From contig NZ_CANMVP010000001.1 in NCBI RefSeq assembly GCF_947501385.1, positions 62,001 to 126,000 of the forward strand: a stretch of DNA of 64,000 bases, in the 5' to 3' direction. The notes beneath the pieces are model-generated. The model was not told the origin of the DNA, did no database searches, and saw nothing but the letters and a program-made list of their open reading frames with translations. Every line of letters begins with the position of its first letter. The first letter of the stretch is position 1. Source of the DNA: an uncultured Polaribacter sp. (GTDB taxonomy: Bacteria; Bacteroidota; Bacteroidia; Flavobacteriales; Flavobacteriaceae). The position numbers and the translations under genes were made by a program. This document shows, in pieces, positions 27,441 to 37,452 of the stretch.

Positions 27441-28499
27441 TTAATTTTTGTAAAACTCTTTGATACCACTTTTTAAAAAATCAATAAAGTTTTCTACTTC
27501 TAAATCGTAGGCTTTGGTTGGTGCTAATATTTTACCATTTAGATTTATGAGCACATAATATGGTTGTACGCTGTTGGTAAATTTGGTCATTTGATAATTG
27601 GCGTTTTGTTTGCCCATCGTTTTTTTGGTTTTGCTACCATACTCTGAAATGTAACAGTCTTCTTTTTGTAATTTGGTTTTTTCATCTATATATACCATCA
27701 CATACTCGTTTTTTAAGATTTCTAAGACTTGTGGATTGCTCCATATACGTGTTTCCATTTCCTTATAATTCATACAACCGTGTCCTGTAAACTCAATGAA
27801 AATAGGTTTGTTTTGTACATTGGCACAAACTTTGGCTTTTGCTAAATCAAAATAACCTTTTAACCCATGTGGAAACTGTCTCATTTCTGCATATTTTGGT
27901 TGTGGACATGCGAATGCAGCAAACATTTTCATTGTATTTCTCTCTCTTCTATCAAAAGAGTCTTTGATTACACCAGAGGGTACTAAGTTTGGATTCATAA
28001 CAAATTTCTTGTAACATTAATGTAGAGTAAACTAGATAGCGCTTCTAAAGGCGTATCAAAAATTCTAAGGATAAAGCACATTAAAAAAAACTAAAAACAA
28101 GCAGTGCCACTGGTAATTTTGGTACACTAATATCCTTTTTTTCTGCATAGTGCGGTAATCGGAGTTTCCTTAAAAAACTAAGCCTAATAGAGCAAAAATT
28201 ACCACCCAAATCGTTAAATACAATTCTCTATCTAAAATTTCCCAGTGATATACTCGGTTATATAATACACTTAAAAATTAATGCCAGTTGAAAAAAACCA
28301 AAATTAAGATCTACATAAATTAATGGTAAACATTTTTCATCATTGCATACTATAAATTACATTTCACAGTTTATATTTAATGACTCATCACTAACTAATT
28401 CTATTTTTTGCTTAAATAAGGTGTTATTATCGAAAAACTTAATTTTCATTTTGAAAATTGAATCATTAACAGTATGGCCTATTTCTTCCTAAAAACTGT
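27441..28499 (-). pseudogene. dsbD-like cytochrome c biogenesis/thiol reductase pseudogene
   Basis: Three separated pieces of one DsbD-type protein are visible on the minus strand. At about 28499-28330 is the N-terminal domain (EEIGHTVNDSIFKMKIKFF, then FIVCNDEKCLP, broken by stops). At about 28260-28040 is the last membrane part (HWEILDRELYLTIWVVIFAL, LRLPHYAEKKDISVPKLPV, FDTPLEALSSLL, each in a different frame). At 27998-27441 is an uninterrupted 185-codon frame for the C-terminal thioredoxin domain (FPHGLKGYFDLAKAK, FIEFTGHGCMNYKEME). Most of the membrane domain is deleted. The usual redox pair CxxC in GHGCVNC is CMNY here, so even the open C-terminal piece has lost one catalytic cysteine. 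The 185-codon frame could be mistaken for a free thioredoxin gene. Confidence 0.8.
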
Positions 28500-28690
28500 C
28501 AATTAATTTAAATTTTTATTAAAGTTAAAAATGTTAGAATATGTCTGTTTTTAGGCACATTATAAGAGTACAAATGCTAGGCTTCATCTATTCTAACTTA
28601 AGTAACTAAAATAAATTCGGTTTCAGATACTTTTTGAAAAGATGTAGATCATGTTACTGATTCATAAATAAATACTGTTTAATTGTTCAA
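28500..28690. other. AT-rich stretch, nothing recognised
   Basis: Between the dsbD remnant and the terminator of the TlpA gene no open frame or clear repeat was found. It probably contains the eroded start of the dsbD pseudogene. Confidence 0.4.
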
Positions 28691-28693
28691 TTA

Positions 28694-28726
28694 AAAAGGA
28701 AGTTGCTATTAACATAACTTCCTTTT
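28694..28726 (-). terminator. Rho-independent terminator of the TlpA/SusCD operon
   Basis: Arms AAAAGGAAGTT (28694-28704) and AACTTCCTTTT (28716-28726) form a perfect 11-bp stem with an 11-base loop, about 25 bases past the stop of the TlpA-like gene. On the minus strand it ends in CTTTTTAATT. Confidence 0.8.
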
Positions 28727-28751
28727 AAAATTAACTCAAAAAAAAATTAAA

Positions 28752-29843
28752 TTATTCTGGGAACAATTCTTCCATTTTCTTTTCTAAAGATTTGCCTCTT
28801 ACGTTTCTGCCAATTATAAAACCATTTTCATCAAGGATAAAGAGCTGCGGGATTGAAATGATATGGTATTTTTTAGAAGCATCATTCTCATTATCTAATA
28901 GTTGATCCCAAGGCATGGCTTCTTCTTTAACTGCGTTACGCCAGTCTAGTTCTTTCTTATCTGTTGATATACTTACAGTCTCAAAACCTCTATCTTTATA
29001 CTTTTTATGAATTTTTTTTAGATGCGGAATTTCTTTTCTACAAGGTATACACCAAGATGCCCAAAAGTCTAACAAAACAATCTTACCCTTTTTGTCTGAC
29101 AAGCTAATTTTTTTTCCTCTAATATTTGGGAGGCTAAATTCTGGAGCTTGAGCACCAATAGCAGTTCTTTTGGCTCCCTCATAAAATCTTTTTAAAGATT
29201 TATACGATGGATTGTCTTCAAAAGCACTGTAATTATCAATTAATGTTTTCAACTCATTCATTTCAAAATATTTAAGATTGAAAGGCACATAAGTTAGTCC
29301 AGCTAATTCTTCACTCTCCAAAGCTAAATCTAATTGAAGTTTTCTCCATTTTTTAGAGTTTTCTAAAGTTTTAATACTATTTTCTTTCGCTATTTTGATG
29401 CTATCAGCTTCACTCAAACCTTTATAATTATAATGGAAAATCTTATGGCTCGCTAAACGAAGTACTTCTTTTTTTCTATTTAAATTACCTAAAATTTCAT
29501 TATTAGGCGTACCACCAACAATTATAGAACTGTCTTTTAGAATTTTAATTTCTAAAATGCCTTTTTCCAATATTAATTTGTGAGCCCAATGCTTATCTAT
29601 TTCTTGATTATAAATGTTTGCAATTAAACCATCATCCGTTTTCCAATCTAAAGTTCCTTTACCATTCACAATAAATAGTGTATCTGCCTGGCTACCACCT
29701 AAAGTTCTATTGTAAATAGTAAAATAACCATTATAATCTAAAAGCTCATCTTCGACTATTTCCTTTTCTTTTTTACCATTCTCACAACTAAATACTAAAA
29801 GCGTAATAAATATGAGTACTATTTTAAAATATAAATTTTTCAT
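28752..29843 (-). CDS. TlpA-like thioredoxin-domain lipoprotein
   Basis: A 363-aa lipoprotein (lipobox LVFSC, Cys20). Residues about 35-130 look like the DUF4369-type N-terminal domain that precedes many Bacteroidota TlpA proteins. Residues about 225-363 are an AhpC/TSA-thioredoxin domain with GAQAPEFSLPNIRGKKISL, the redox site WCIPC (Cys265, Cys268) and the cis-Pro region IISIPQLFILDENG. It acts in the periplasm as a thiol-disulfide oxidoreductase. It is the last gene of the SusC/SusD unit under FecR/ECF control, 28 bases after SusD, and is followed by a clear terminator. TlpA homologues are frequent partners of such signalling-type SusCD pairs, but the reason is not established. Confidence 0.9.
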   Translation of the reverse strand: MKNLYFKIVLIFITLLVFSCENGKKEKEIVEDELLDYNGYFTIYNRTLGGSQADTLFIVNGKGTLDWKTDDGLIANIYNQEIDKHWAHKLILEKGILEIKILKDSSIIVGGTPNNEILGNLNRKKEVLRLASHKIFHYNYKGLSEADSIKIAKENSIKTLENSKKWRKLQLDLALESEELAGLTYVPFNLKYFEMNELKTLIDNYSAFEDNPSYKSLKRFYEGAKRTAIGAQAPEFSLPNIRGKKISLSDKKGKIVLLDFWASWCIPCRKEIPHLKKIHKKYKDRGFETVSISTDKKELDWRNAVKEEAMPWDQLLDNENDASKKYHIISIPQLFILDENGFIIGRNVRGKSLEKKMEELFPE

Positions 29844-29871
29844 TATTAAAATTTTATTACTTTGTTTTATT

Positions 29872-31386
29872 TTAATTAATAGTTACGCCTGTATTGCTCC
29901 TATCATTTTGTTCTATTTCTGGATTTTGCTCCAAATATCCGTCCCATATAGGATGAATTAATCTTGAATCATTTGCAGGTACATTTATAGTCGCTGATCC
30001 TAACTTGTGAGAAAAAGCTACATTCAGCCTTTTTACATCAAACAATCGCAAGTCTTTCCCGTATAATTCTCTTCTACGTTCTGCCAGTACAGCACTAATG
30101 ACTTCATTTTGATTATTAGAACTGAAATCTACATAAGTGCCAGTTTTGTATCTTTTTCTTCCAATGAAATTAATATCTGAAATTGCTTGTCCTAAATTGC
30201 CCAACCTAGCACTAGCTTCTGCCCTAGTTACATACATTTCTGCAGTTGTAATAGGAATATTATCTGATCTATCAGCATTCCTATTATCTAAACCATATCT
30301 GAAAGTTGAATGATTACCATAATACACAAAATGATATGCGTTATTACTTTCTTTTATCGTATTAGAAGTATCCCATCCTCTAAACCAAAGTGTTCTTCTT
30401 AAATCTAAATTGGTATAGTTAGAACCCATTTTAGTAAAACCAGGATATATATTGTCAAAACTTAACGTATCTATAATATTATAATTTCTAGAATAAAAGC
30501 CTTGCGTAGTAGTTTTATGTAGTAAAATTTCTTGATCTGTAGTTCTAGAAATCTTTGTAATAGCTGTGTAATATGGGTCTGCACCTGAATATTCTGTATT
30601 TAAGTCGTACAAAAAATTTCTTATTTGTAAGCTCTTATCTGCAAACTCAAAAGCTTTTTCATAATTGCCCATATACAAATAGGCACGCGCAAGAATTGCA
30701 TAAGCAGCCGTTTTTGTGGGTCTATGGTTATATATGTCTACATCTTCTGGTAAATCTTCAATTGCTTCATTTAGGTCTTTAAGAATAAAATCATACACTT
30801 CTTGAACTGAACTTCGCTCTAATGAAGGTAATGCTGATGGAAGCGTAACAATTGGAACGCCCAAATCTGACGAGGCAGAACTTTCATTATAAGTTTTAGC
30901 GTAAACATTAACCAGCGTTAAATAACCATAGGCTCTATGAACTTTTGTTTCTGCTATAAGTTGCTTTTTTAAGTTATCATTATCAGTGACTTTGTTAATT
31001 TCTTCTAAAATAGTTGAAGATAATGAAGCAATATAGAAAGAGGGTTTCCAATTTGGGTCATCTCTTAAGTTATCATAAATAAACACAAAATCTTTAAAGG
31101 TAAAAAGTTCTTGAAAATGTTCTGCAGTAAACCTCCAACTAGCCCAATCTGTAGAATCTACAGAAACATTATCTGTTAATACGTCTAAATAAGCACTTGT
31201 TTGTGAAAATGAATGTGGGAAACGCTCATTGTCAACATTATCTAAAAGTTTTCTAAAATCGCTTGTTGTTTTTGCAATAGCCACCCCTTTTGGTAATTGA
31301 TCTAAAAAATCATCGTCGTCGCATGCATTCCACGTTAATATAGTTATCAACGGAAGTAATATATATATTGATATTTTATTTTTCAT
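29872..31386 (-). CDS. SusD/RagB family lipoprotein (second pair)
   Basis: A 504-aa outer-membrane lipoprotein (lipobox TWNAC, Cys22, then DDDDFLDQLPKG, a SusD hallmark). Typical segments are AIEDLPEDVDIYNHRPTKTAAYAILARAYLYMGNYEKA and TRAEASARLGNLGQAISDIN. The C-terminus is LIHPIWDGYLEQNPEIEQNDR. It is the partner of the STN-containing SusC 24 bases upstream. Its substrate is unknown; the operon contains no hydrolase. Confidence 0.94.
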   Translation of the reverse strand: MKNKISIYILLPLITILTWNACDDDDFLDQLPKGVAIAKTTSDFRKLLDNVDNERFPHSFSQTSAYLDVLTDNVSVDSTDWASWRFTAEHFQELFTFKDFVFIYDNLRDDPNWKPSFYIASLSSTILEEINKVTDNDNLKKQLIAETKVHRAYGYLTLVNVYAKTYNESSASSDLGVPIVTLPSALPSLERSSVQEVYDFILKDLNEAIEDLPEDVDIYNHRPTKTAAYAILARAYLYMGNYEKAFEFADKSLQIRNFLYDLNTEYSGADPYYTAITKISRTTDQEILLHKTTTQGFYSRNYNIIDTLSFDNIYPGFTKMGSNYTNLDLRRTLWFRGWDTSNTIKESNNAYHFVYYGNHSTFRYGLDNRNADRSDNIPITTAEMYVTRAEASARLGNLGQAISDINFIGRKRYKTGTYVDFSSNNQNEVISAVLAERRRELYGKDLRLFDVKRLNVAFSHKLGSATINVPANDSRLIHPIWDGYLEQNPEIEQNDRSNTGVTIN

Positions 31387-31410
31387 AATAGTAGTTTAAA
31401 ACATTAATTA

Positions 31411-34400
31411 TTAAAGCCCTAACCTTAAACCCAATGAATATTCTGGTCTAAATCTAGTGACATAGCGTAGTGCCCCATATTGTGATGCACTGTAAGGAAC
31501 ATTTGAGGGGTCTATACCTTTATTATTTGCTACCCAAATGGCACCTAAATTTCTTCCTTCTATTCTTACAGAAGCACTTTTTATCCATTTAAAAAGTGGC
31601 GTCCTCTGGAAGTTATAAGCTAAACTTATTGCTTGAAGCCGAACTTGCCCAGCATCCATAATTTTATGATCTCCATATTGTTCTAAATACCGAATGTTTG
31701 TGAGTGCATTAAAATCAGTAACAGGTTCATTTAAAGAATGCATACTTACATCGTCTCCATCTTCTGGGGATTGCCATCTATCTGTAATTAATTCAGACAA
31801 CCAAGTAAATTGGTTATTACTCCTAAAATAATCTCTTGCGATATTACTTCTCGGATAGTCGCTGAAGAACTTATGTCCAAATTTGTAGGACAAACGTACA
31901 TTTAACTCAAAACTTTTATACCTGAAAGTATTTTGAAAAGAGCCAAATATTTTAGGATTTCTTCTACCTACAAAAGATGCCACAGAATCTAAATCTTGAA
32001 CAGGGATACGAACTCCTTCTGCAGCTGAAACAATTTTAGCATCTTTACCATAAAAATATTGCGGTAACCCTTCATCGTCATAACCTGCAAAACGCATGGC
32101 ATAGATATAATCTACTGGTAAATTTGGTAGATGAAAGAAATAAGGGAGTTGTAAATAAGAAGCTATACTAAACCCTACAGCTTGGTAACCCGTTGTTTTA
32201 TTATCGTTTGTACTGATTAAAAATTGCGACCGCAAACTATAATCTTTTTTGTTGATTATATTTGAAGACAAACTTAATTCTACTCCACTGTTTTCTATAT
32301 TCCCAGCATTTAATGTAGCTCTATTATTTTGAAAACCATAGGTTCCATTAACTTCTGTTGATACTAATACATCTGAAGATAACTTCTTGTAATACTCTAA
32401 AGTACCATATAGTTTATTTTGAAATAATCTAAAATCTAATCCTACATTAAACACCTCTGTTCTTTCCCAAGTTAAATTAGGATTGGGTGAAAATTGCACA
32501 GCAGTGTAAGGCAATCTTGTTACTGGATCTGTCCAAGGGGAACCTTGAATAAAAGGACTTGCTGATTTATCTATATTTCCATTAAAGCCATAAGAAGCTC
32601 TAACTCTTAATCTATCTATAAAATTAACGTTAAAGAAAGATTCTTGAGTAATATTCCAACCTGCTCCAACAGACCATTGTGGTAAGTCTCTAAAGGAGTC
32701 CGACTGTCCATAAAGGTTTGTTTTGTCTAACCTTATACTTCCGGTAATATCATATTTACGATCAAAGTTATAACCAATATTACCATAATAAGAAACATAT
32801 CTATTATCTTGACCAGAAACACCACCAAAAAAAGTAGTACCTGGTAAAACTGGAACACCAGCAGCTCTTCCTCCATCAATTTTATCAAAAGCTTCAGAAA
32901 AATCTATTCCAGGAAAAGTAGTAAGTGATTGTGGATCATAACCATAATATCCAGAAGGAGTAGATTGAGATTCATCTTTTCTCCATTCTGTTCCTCCTAA
33001 TAGTGTAAAATCATGTTTACCAAACTTTGGGTTAAATACAAATTGTGCTCTAATATTGTGAGAGCTTGATGCAGCTTTAAACTCAGTTAACATACCACCT
33101 GTTGGTAGCGCTAAAGTACCGTCTGGTCTTAAAGAATAATTAATCGTGTTACGCGTTGTCCAAGACTCTTCATTAAAATAATTACTTGTTAAAGAGTTGT
33201 CTTGAACATATTGGTATCTAACTTCTAGTTGCAATGGGTCTATTGGCTTAATAGCCATATGTGCATTTAATCTCAAATTCGTTTTTTCAAAAGAATTGTC
33301 TCTATTGGTTACATCTTGTTTTAAATTCCAATCCCAATTATAAGGTAAATTGTATTTAGCAACAGAGTCTCTTCGCTTTTCTGTTCCAAAATCATAATAT
33401 AAATCTCTCGCTCTAGGGTCTTGCTTAATCATTGGATTGTAACCTCCATTATTGTCTAAAATTCTTTCATGTTGATTTATTAAACTCAATTCATTAATAT
33501 CTACACCATTATTCTTTTCTTGTGTCAAATAAAAATTTAGACCAACACCAAATTTCAACCACTTATTAGGAATGTATTCGTCATTAATATTTGCTAAGAA
33601 TTCTATATTTGAATCTCCTTTAGCATACCCCTCATTAACAATTGTTGTTAACGATGTTCTAAACGAATTTTTTTCTCCTGGAACTGTAATGGATACATTC
33701 ATTCTTTGGAAAGATTCTGGACGTAAAAATAAATCTGAAAACTCATTACGAACATCTCTTTTTGATAACATATCTAACGTTGAATTACCCTGTACTTGAG
33801 TAATTCTTCCAGATTTCATATCTATCAATGTTTTTATTGCTGGGGGTAACTCGTACAAACCATAATCTGTTGTTAATAAATCGTCATAATACGTATTATC
33901 TAAAATTAAATTTTTATAAAATTCTATGGCATCCCCACTCTCTGCCCAAGGTATTTTAGATAGATTCGGTTTGGGTTTTATCAAATAATCTAAAGTAAAA
34001 TTATAGGAAGTTTCTTTTGCCCCTTTCTTCCCTTTTTTTGTAACAATTACGATGACTCCGTTTGCAGCTTGTGCTCCCCAAATAGAAGCGGCTGCTGCAT
34101 CTTTTAAAACTGTTACAGATTTTACATCGTCTGGATTTAAAACTGTAAATGGATCTACAACACCTGGATCTAAAGGAAACCCATCAACAACAATTAATGG
34201 ATTGTTATTTCCAAATGTACTCACACCTCTAATTACAACACTTCTACTATCATCACCATTTGCATTTTGATCATCAACAAAATTAGACTCAAAATACAAA
34301 CCTGGAACTAAATCTTCTAATCTGTTTTTTAAACTGATATTACTTCCTGCTCTAGCTAATTCATCTCCACTAATTGTTACATAAGAACCAGTGACTCTTT

Positions 34401-35073
34401 CTTTAGAAATTTCTTGAAATCCAGTAGAAACAACTTGTATCTCATCTAATGAATTCACATCTTCTTTCATAATAATGTTAAGAACGCTATTTGTATTAAC
34501 TGTTTTCTTTTGTGTAGTAAAACCTAAATAAGAAAAAATTAAAACCACAGAAGGTTTTGTTGTTGTTATTTTATACTTTCCATAAAAATCAGTGGATGTT
34601 CCTTTTTTTGTGCCTTCAATTATTATGGAAACGTCCGGCATTGTGTTTCCTAATGCATCGGTTACCTTTCCCGTGATTTTAATTTCTTGTTGGAATTTTA
34701 CAGGAGAGGTTTTTTCTCTAATAATGATTGTGTTTTCTTTTGTTACCCTATAGCTTAATTTATCACCAGATAAACTTTGTTCTAATAATTTAGTTATTAA
34801 TATTTCTCCTTTTTTTAACTGTATTTTTGGTTTGTTTTTAAATAAGTTTTTTGGATACAAAAAATTGTATGCCGCCTGCTGTTTGATTATTTTGAATACT
34901 TGATCTACGGTAACCAGTTGATCTTTATCTATATGTACCTTCTTTTGAGAGAACGAATTCTCTGTTGTAAAACTAAAAAGAGCTGTACATACTAAAAAGA
35001 TAAATGTTCTCATAATCATCATTAGTAGCCGTTTTCTATACAGAGAACAGGCATTGGTTGATTTAATTTTCAT
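31411..35073 (-). CDS. SusC/RagA TonB-dependent transporter with STN signalling domain
   Basis: A 1220-aa outer-membrane transporter. After a long signal region (cleavage near ENSFSQ) comes a secretin/TonB short N-terminal (STN) domain at about 45-125 (VFKIIKQQAAYNFLYPKNLF, ITKLLEQSLSGDKLSYRV). It is followed by the carboxypeptidase-regulatory-like domain (about 133-215), the plug (about 230-350, ASIWGAQAANGVIVIVTKKG) and the barrel. The STN domain is what contacts a FecR anti-sigma factor. The fecR gene lies 183 bases upstream on the same strand and the ECF sigma gene before it, so this is a trans-envelope signalling transporter. The gene is intact and long because of the STN domain. Confidence 0.95.
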   Translation of the reverse strand: MKIKSTNACSLYRKRLLMMIMRTFIFLVCTALFSFTTENSFSQKKVHIDKDQLVTVDQVFKIIKQQAAYNFLYPKNLFKNKPKIQLKKGEILITKLLEQSLSGDKLSYRVTKENTIIIREKTSPVKFQQEIKITGKVTDALGNTMPDVSIIIEGTKKGTSTDFYGKYKITTTKPSVVLIFSYLGFTTQKKTVNTNSVLNIIMKEDVNSLDEIQVVSTGFQEISKERVTGSYVTISGDELARAGSNISLKNRLEDLVPGLYFESNFVDDQNANGDDSRSVVIRGVSTFGNNNPLIVVDGFPLDPGVVDPFTVLNPDDVKSVTVLKDAAAASIWGAQAANGVIVIVTKKGKKGAKETSYNFTLDYLIKPKPNLSKIPWAESGDAIEFYKNLILDNTYYDDLLTTDYGLYELPPAIKTLIDMKSGRITQVQGNSTLDMLSKRDVRNEFSDLFLRPESFQRMNVSITVPGEKNSFRTSLTTIVNEGYAKGDSNIEFLANINDEYIPNKWLKFGVGLNFYLTQEKNNGVDINELSLINQHERILDNNGGYNPMIKQDPRARDLYYDFGTEKRRDSVAKYNLPYNWDWNLKQDVTNRDNSFEKTNLRLNAHMAIKPIDPLQLEVRYQYVQDNSLTSNYFNEESWTTRNTINYSLRPDGTLALPTGGMLTEFKAASSSHNIRAQFVFNPKFGKHDFTLLGGTEWRKDESQSTPSGYYGYDPQSLTTFPGIDFSEAFDKIDGGRAAGVPVLPGTTFFGGVSGQDNRYVSYYGNIGYNFDRKYDITGSIRLDKTNLYGQSDSFRDLPQWSVGAGWNITQESFFNVNFIDRLRVRASYGFNGNIDKSASPFIQGSPWTDPVTRLPYTAVQFSPNPNLTWERTEVFNVGLDFRLFQNKLYGTLEYYKKLSSDVLVSTEVNGTYGFQNNRATLNAGNIENSGVELSLSSNIINKKDYSLRSQFLISTNDNKTTGYQAVGFSIASYLQLPYFFHLPNLPVDYIYAMRFAGYDDEGLPQYFYGKDAKIVSAAEGVRIPVQDLDSVASFVGRRNPKIFGSFQNTFRYKSFELNVRLSYKFGHKFFSDYPRSNIARDYFRSNNQFTWLSELITDRWQSPEDGDDVSMHSLNEPVTDFNALTNIRYLEQYGDHKIMDAGQVRLQAISLAYNFQRTPLFKWIKSASVRIEGRNLGAIWVANNKGIDPSNVPYSASQYGALRYVTRFRPEYSLGLRLGL

Positions 35074-35116
35074 AAATTTGCATGTGTTAGTTGAACCTTG
35101 TTTTAATTAATTAGCT

Positions 35117-35163
35117 AGAGGGACGAAGTTTTATTCACCGCAAAATGATTGGCTTCGCCCTCT
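35117..35163. other. Stem-loop between fecR and susC
   Basis: AGAGGGACGAAG (35117-35128) pairs with CTTCGCCCTCT (35153-35163) with one bulged base. The T-run is on the plus strand, where no gene ends, so on the minus strand it is more likely an mRNA processing or stability structure in the leader of the susC message than a terminator. Confidence 0.5.
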
Positions 35164-35256
35164 TTTTTTTATTCTTATTTCATGTTAATTTTTCAAACCC
35201 TTTTTAGCTCTATGCTACGGTGGAGCGAAAATTCTTCTGCTATACATATTTTGAGT

Positions 35257-36417
35257 TTATTTTAATGTAATTGTTTTATTACTAATTTTATAGTCTTTTA
35301 TAATTCTAAAATTTTTAATTGTTTCCAAAATTTCATTAAGATTTTGTGTTTTTCTTAAGTTACCAATAAACTCCTCATTTTCTACTGCTTTATTTTTAAA
35401 CACTACTTCAACATCATACCATCTTGAAAGTACCTTCATAATTTTTTTTAATGATTTGTCTTCGAAACTAAAAACACCATCTTTCCAAGAAGTTTCATTA
35501 TACACATCTATTGTGCTTATCTTAAGCATATTCTTTTTTAAATTATAATTTGCTTGTTGATTGGGTATTAAATTGTGTCTTTTATCACTGTAACTTATCG
35601 CCACCTTTCCTTCTACTAGCGTTGTATAAATATTGGTTTCGTCTTTATATGCTTTGATATTGAATTCTGTTCCTAATACTTCTACAACCTGATCTTTATT
35701 TAGTACCTGAAATCTTGTATTTCTATGATTCTTACTAGAAGATACATCAAAATACGCTTCGCCATATATCAACGCTACGCTACGAGATATGCCTTCCGTA
35801 AAACTTACTGGGTATTTTAATTGTGATTCAGAATTTAACCATACATGTGTACCGTCTGATAGAGTTACCTGAAATTGCCCACCTCTTGGAATTGTTAAAT
35901 AGTTGTAGACTATCTTTTTTTTATTTTGTTGTTTTGCATTATAAACAATTCTTTCTCCATTACTTTCTGCGTTTTGAGTTTGGTGTTTTGTTCCTTCTGT
36001 TAGTGTAATGTTTGTCCCATCTTCTAATGTTAAAGTAGCTTTGTCTGTACCTGGTTGAATTGGTAGATTACTAATAATAGGTTTTTTACTTTCATTATTG
36101 AAAAGGCTATCTTTAAAAAAGAAAGTTATTGATAGAATACCAGCTATAAATGCAGCAGCTGCATACTGCCAATATAATTTTTGTGTTGGAATATTACTTT
36201 TTGGTTTTATTCTATGCCAATCTTCCTCTCTATTAATTTCACTTTTTAATTTATCACGTGCACTGATAATTGATTTATCAGTTAGGTTTTTAACGATGTA
36301 TTTTTTATCATCTTCGTCAAAAATTACTGATTTATCTAAAGAAACAGGGGGTTCTTTCTTTAAGATTGAAGCTGCTACCTGTTTTGTGAGCGTTACTATT
36401 TCATTAAATATTGACAT
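35257..36417 (-). CDS. FecR-family anti-sigma factor
   Basis: A 386-aa inner-membrane protein. The cytoplasmic N-terminus (about 1-85) would hold the ECF sigma factor. One membrane segment follows at about 88-108 (YWQYAAAAFIAGILSITFFF). The periplasmic FecR domain (about 165-270) has LTIPRGGQFQVTLSDGTHVWLN and YGEAYFDVSS. A DUF4974-type C-terminal domain follows (about 310-386, EDKSLKKIMKVLSRWYDVEV). It is the middle element of the sigma/FecR/STN-SusC cascade, 162 bases downstream of the sigma gene. When the transporter senses its ligand, FecR releases the sigma factor. It is not truncated. Confidence 0.94.
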   Translation of the reverse strand: MSIFNEIVTLTKQVAASILKKEPPVSLDKSVIFDEDDKKYIVKNLTDKSIISARDKLKSEINREEDWHRIKPKSNIPTQKLYWQYAAAAFIAGILSITFFFKDSLFNNESKKPIISNLPIQPGTDKATLTLEDGTNITLTEGTKHQTQNAESNGERIVYNAKQQNKKKIVYNYLTIPRGGQFQVTLSDGTHVWLNSESQLKYPVSFTEGISRSVALIYGEAYFDVSSSKNHRNTRFQVLNKDQVVEVLGTEFNIKAYKDETNIYTTLVEGKVAISYSDKRHNLIPNQQANYNLKKNMLKISTIDVYNETSWKDGVFSFEDKSLKKIMKVLSRWYDVEVVFKNKAVENEEFIGNLRKTQNLNEILETIKNFRIIKDYKISNKTITLK

Positions 36418-36579
36418 AAGAATATATAGTTAGATACTTCTATGACGATCAAATGTTTAGAAAGGGTTAAAAAAAAGTTATTTTTTTTATTAAATACTTT
36501 TTATTTGACCAAAAAGATAACAAAAAGTTAAACCTTGAATTTGGATTCTGATTGGTTGTTAAAAAGTAGTAAATAATTT

Positions 36580-37137
36580 TTAATTTACAGAACTAAAAAT
36601 ATAGGCTATTAGTACAAAGTACTCTTTCAATAATGGTTTAAGCCTCTTGTAAGCTATCTTTTTTTGAGTTTTTACCGTATTTATTGAAATACCTAACTCA
36701 TTTGCAATTTCTAAATTAGTGAAACCTTTAATTCTTAACCGAACGATTTGTCCGCATCTATTAGGTAATGTATTTATAGCGTTTTCTATAATATTAGAAG
36801 TTTCTATAATAACTACTTCACGTAAAAAAAAAGATTCTGTTTCTAATTTTTCTATTTCCTCTGTTGAAAAATGGTTTGTGGATTTATAATGCTTACTTTT
36901 TAAGTAATCTAGAGATTTGTTTTTTACTGATGTGTATAGATATGATTTAATTGTCTTTTCATTTTTGAATTTAACTTTATCTTCCCATATTTTAATAAAA
37001 ACGTCTTGAACAACGTCTTTTGAAACTTCGATGTTATCAAGATATTTATTGGCAAATAAGCATAATGAAGTATATAAATTATCAAAAAGATTTTTATATT
37101 CCTTTAATGTCAATTGATAGATCTCAATATTTTGCAC
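36580..37137 (-). CDS. ECF sigma factor (RpoE/FecI-like, Bacteroidota type)
   Basis: A 185-aa sigma-70 family protein with region 2 at about 16-78 (FDNLYTSLCLFANKYLDNIE, VQDVFIKIWEDK) and region 4 at about 120-175 (LPNRCGQIVRLRIKGFTNLEIANELGISINTVKTQ, shown in parts). It is the head of the minus-strand signalling cluster and would direct transcription of the downstream STN-SusC/SusD/TlpA operon when freed by FecR. The long C-terminal tail PLLKEYFVLIAYIFSSVN is hydrophobic, as in many Bacteroidota relatives. Confidence 0.93.
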   Translation of the reverse strand: MQNIEIYQLTLKEYKNLFDNLYTSLCLFANKYLDNIEVSKDVVQDVFIKIWEDKVKFKNEKTIKSYLYTSVKNKSLDYLKSKHYKSTNHFSTEEIEKLETESFFLREVVIIETSNIIENAINTLPNRCGQIVRLRIKGFTNLEIANELGISINTVKTQKKIAYKRLKPLLKEYFVLIAYIFSSVN

Positions 37138-37452
37138 TGTGTAATTTTAATTATCCCCTGCTCAAATCTAAATAAAAGAAATTAAATCTTATGAAAGGAA
37201 ACCAAATTTAATTTTTCTTTTATTGATTGATTACTTATTTTTAGCCTAGATATCATCATTTATAAGAGGCAAAAAGATTAATAATTTTTGAAAATTTATT
37301 TAATGATTTTTGGGGCAGTATTTCTTTAGAAAAATAATTATTAAGCCATGAAGTTCTTAATTTTTTAGTTACAAACTGGGAATTAAAAAATCTATCCTTT
37401 TAAGTATACAGTTTTTTATCGGGAGTTTGTTTTATGTAATTTACAACTTCAT
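37138..37452. other. Intergenic region, no gene seen
   Basis: An AT-rich gap of 315 bases between the ECF sigma gene (start at 37137) and the end of the AraC gene. It should contain the sigma-gene promoter, but I see no convincing -33/-7 pair or strong hairpin. Confidence 0.4.

Noticed and set aside
27441..27998. Stand-alone thioredoxin gene
   Set aside because: The upstream DNA encodes the rest of a DsbD protein in broken frames, and the second redox Cys is lost, so it is a relic.
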